Shown piece after piece: positions 6,011 to 6,287 of a stretch of 6,287 nucleotides of DNA. The notes beneath the pieces were generated by a model. It saw only the letters and a list, made by a program, of their open reading frames with translations. It was not told the origin of the DNA and ran no database searches. This DNA comes from Mageeibacillus sp. UBA1046 (GTDB taxonomy: Bacteria; Bacillota; Clostridia; Saccharofermentanales; DTU023), in assembly GCA_002316595.1 (NCBI GenBank), contig DCDV01000023.1, positions 62,919 to 69,205 on the forward strand. Reading direction: 5' to 3'. Position numbers and translations under genes: made by a program. How positions within the stretch are numbered: position 1 is the stretch's first letter; each line of letters begins with the position of its first letter.

Positions 6011-6105
6011 GCTGTCCTCCTTTCGGGGCATAAAAAAAGCCCGCTGCCTGGATGACAGAAGGTTCTCAAAGGGTTGGCTGACGGGCAGCCTGCTCGATTG
6101 ATCAT
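6001..6105 (-). CDS. Possible 34-residue leader ORF running through the pyr attenuator
   Basis: ATG 6105 begins 34 codons ending at TAA 6001-6003, overlapping the first codons of pyrR in another frame. GAGG lies 8 nt upstream and GGAAGG abuts the ATG. The GAGG belongs to the PyrR-binding hairpin, so PyrR binding could hide this start. A translating ribosome would cross both arms of the terminator. The product has four cysteines and no recognised family. It may be a chance frame. Confidence 0.25.
   Translation of the reverse strand: MINRAGCPSANPLRTFCHPGSGLFLCPERRTACE
6032..6086 (-). terminator. pyr attenuator intrinsic terminator
   Basis: In the transcript GCCCG (6082-6086), then GCC two to three bases inside, pair with GGC and CGGGC (6039-6043), followed by seven U residues (6032-6038). 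The loop is long and pyrimidine-rich. GCUGCC (6084-6089) can alternatively pair with GGCAGC (6042-6047). Placed between promoter and pyrR, immediately ahead of the gene, it is the expected PyrR-regulated terminator. Confidence 0.85.
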
Positions 6106-6110
6106 CCTTC

Positions 6111-6126
6111 CAGCCTCACAGGACTG
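6111..6126 (-). promoter_or_regulatory. PyrR-binding anti-antiterminator hairpin
   Basis: The minus strand reads CAGTCCTGTGAGGCTG and fits the published PyrR-site consensus ARUCCNGNGAGGYU at every position. It folds as CAG/CUG and CC/GG stems with one bulged U and a UGUGA loop. Its 3' half (GU-GA-GGCUG) can instead pair with CAGCCAAC at 6074-6081, inside the terminator's 5' side, giving a plausible antiterminator. Only one such site is seen in the window, unlike the three of B. subtilis. Confidence 0.88.
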
Positions 6127-6149
6127 ATTAAAGTCTGATTTCTAAAATA

Positions 6150-6178
6150 ATGTTAGCGGATTTTTCGTTAAAACACAA
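6150..6178 (-). promoter_or_regulatory. Probable sigma-A promoter of the pyr operon
   Basis: On the minus strand TTGTGT (6173-6178) and TAACAT (6150-6155) are separated by 17 nt. Transcription would begin near 6143, giving a leader of about 130 nt that includes the whole PyrR hairpin and terminator. The boxes are reasonable but not perfect, and no other pair in the gap fits better. Confidence 0.6.
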
Positions 6179-6218
6179 GCAAATTTTTAGATTCTCGCAC
6201 CTCTTTCATAATAGGCAC

Positions 6219-6247
6219 TTGCCAAAATGGGAAATTTTCTCTAGTAT
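6219..6247 (+). promoter_or_regulatory. Promoter of the divergent tRNA gene
   Basis: TTGCCA (6219-6224) and TAGTAT (6242-6247) with 17-nt spacing lie 10 nt before the mature tRNA 5' end. Initiation near 6254 would leave only a few leader nucleotides. It is divergent from the pyr promoter, with about 40 bp between the two -35 boxes. Confidence 0.7.
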
Positions 6248-6257
6248 AAGCAAGAAT

Positions 6258-6287
6258 GGGAGCGTAGCTCAGCTGGGAGAGCATCTG
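6258..6287 (+). tRNA. tRNA, 5' 30 nt only (probably tRNA-Val)
   Basis: GGGAGCG (acceptor arm), TA, then a D-arm GCTC/AGCTGGGA/GAGC, position-26 A and the start of the anticodon stem TCTG are visible before the window ends. The GGGAGC acceptor with this D-arm is typical of bacterial tRNA-Val, but the anticodon is outside the window, so the identity is an inference. Confidence 0.85.

Noticed and set aside
6011..6031. Upstream pyrR start at ATG 6031
   Set aside because: It abuts the terminator U-tract without a ribosome site, while ATG 6010 has AAAGGAGGA at the right distance and gives the standard PyrR length.
6211..6240. Small inverted repeats (GGCACTTGCC, AAAAT...ATTTT) between the divergent promoters
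   Set aside because: Arms of 4-5 bp in AT-rich DNA are expected by chance, and no known operator is matched.

Overview
This window carries most of a de novo pyrimidine (UMP) biosynthesis operon, all on the minus strand, with a divergently transcribed tRNA gene at the right edge. Reading in the direction of transcription from about 6143 down to 1, the order is pyrR leader/attenuator, pyrR, pyrB, pyrC, pyrF, pyrK, pyrD (its 3' end lies outside the window). A PyrR-type attenuator, the NAD-linked class 1B dihydroorotate dehydrogenase pair (PyrD + iron-sulfur PyrK), strong GGAGG ribosome sites and balanced base composition suggest a low- to mid-GC Bacillota bacterium, probably an anaerobic clostridial or Negativicutes-like lineage. 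This is inference; the genus cannot be read from the sequence.

Layout. 6219-6287 (+): promoter and first 30 nt of a tRNA, most like tRNA-Val. 6150-6178 (-): likely promoter of the pyr operon. 6032-6126 (-): leader with a PyrR-binding hairpin matching the known consensus and an intrinsic terminator ending just before pyrR. 5468-6010 pyrR, 4415-5464 pyrB and 3111-4406 pyrC are tightly packed. 2880-3110 is a spacer built of tandem copies of the pyrF translation start region. 1983-2879 pyrF overlaps pyrK (1078-1986) by 4 nt. 928-1077 is a spacer in which a Shine-Dalgarno-containing segment appears three times at exactly 61-nt spacing. 1-927 is pyrD, lacking only its last codons.

Pathway logic. 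PyrB makes carbamoyl-aspartate, PyrC closes it to dihydroorotate, PyrD/PyrK oxidise this to orotate with electrons passing to NAD, and PyrF decarboxylates OMP to UMP. PyrR senses UMP/UTP and terminates transcription in the leader. carAB, pyrE and a uracil permease are not in the window; pyrE may follow pyrD downstream.

The enzymes are ordinary. What stands out is the DNA between them: two independent arrays of duplicated translation-initiation segments (before pyrF and before pyrD), plus small in-frame repeats in pyrK and pyrB. The pyrF array encodes decapeptide micro-ORFs that copy the N-terminus of PyrF and then stop. A 34-codon leader ORF also runs through the pyr attenuator.
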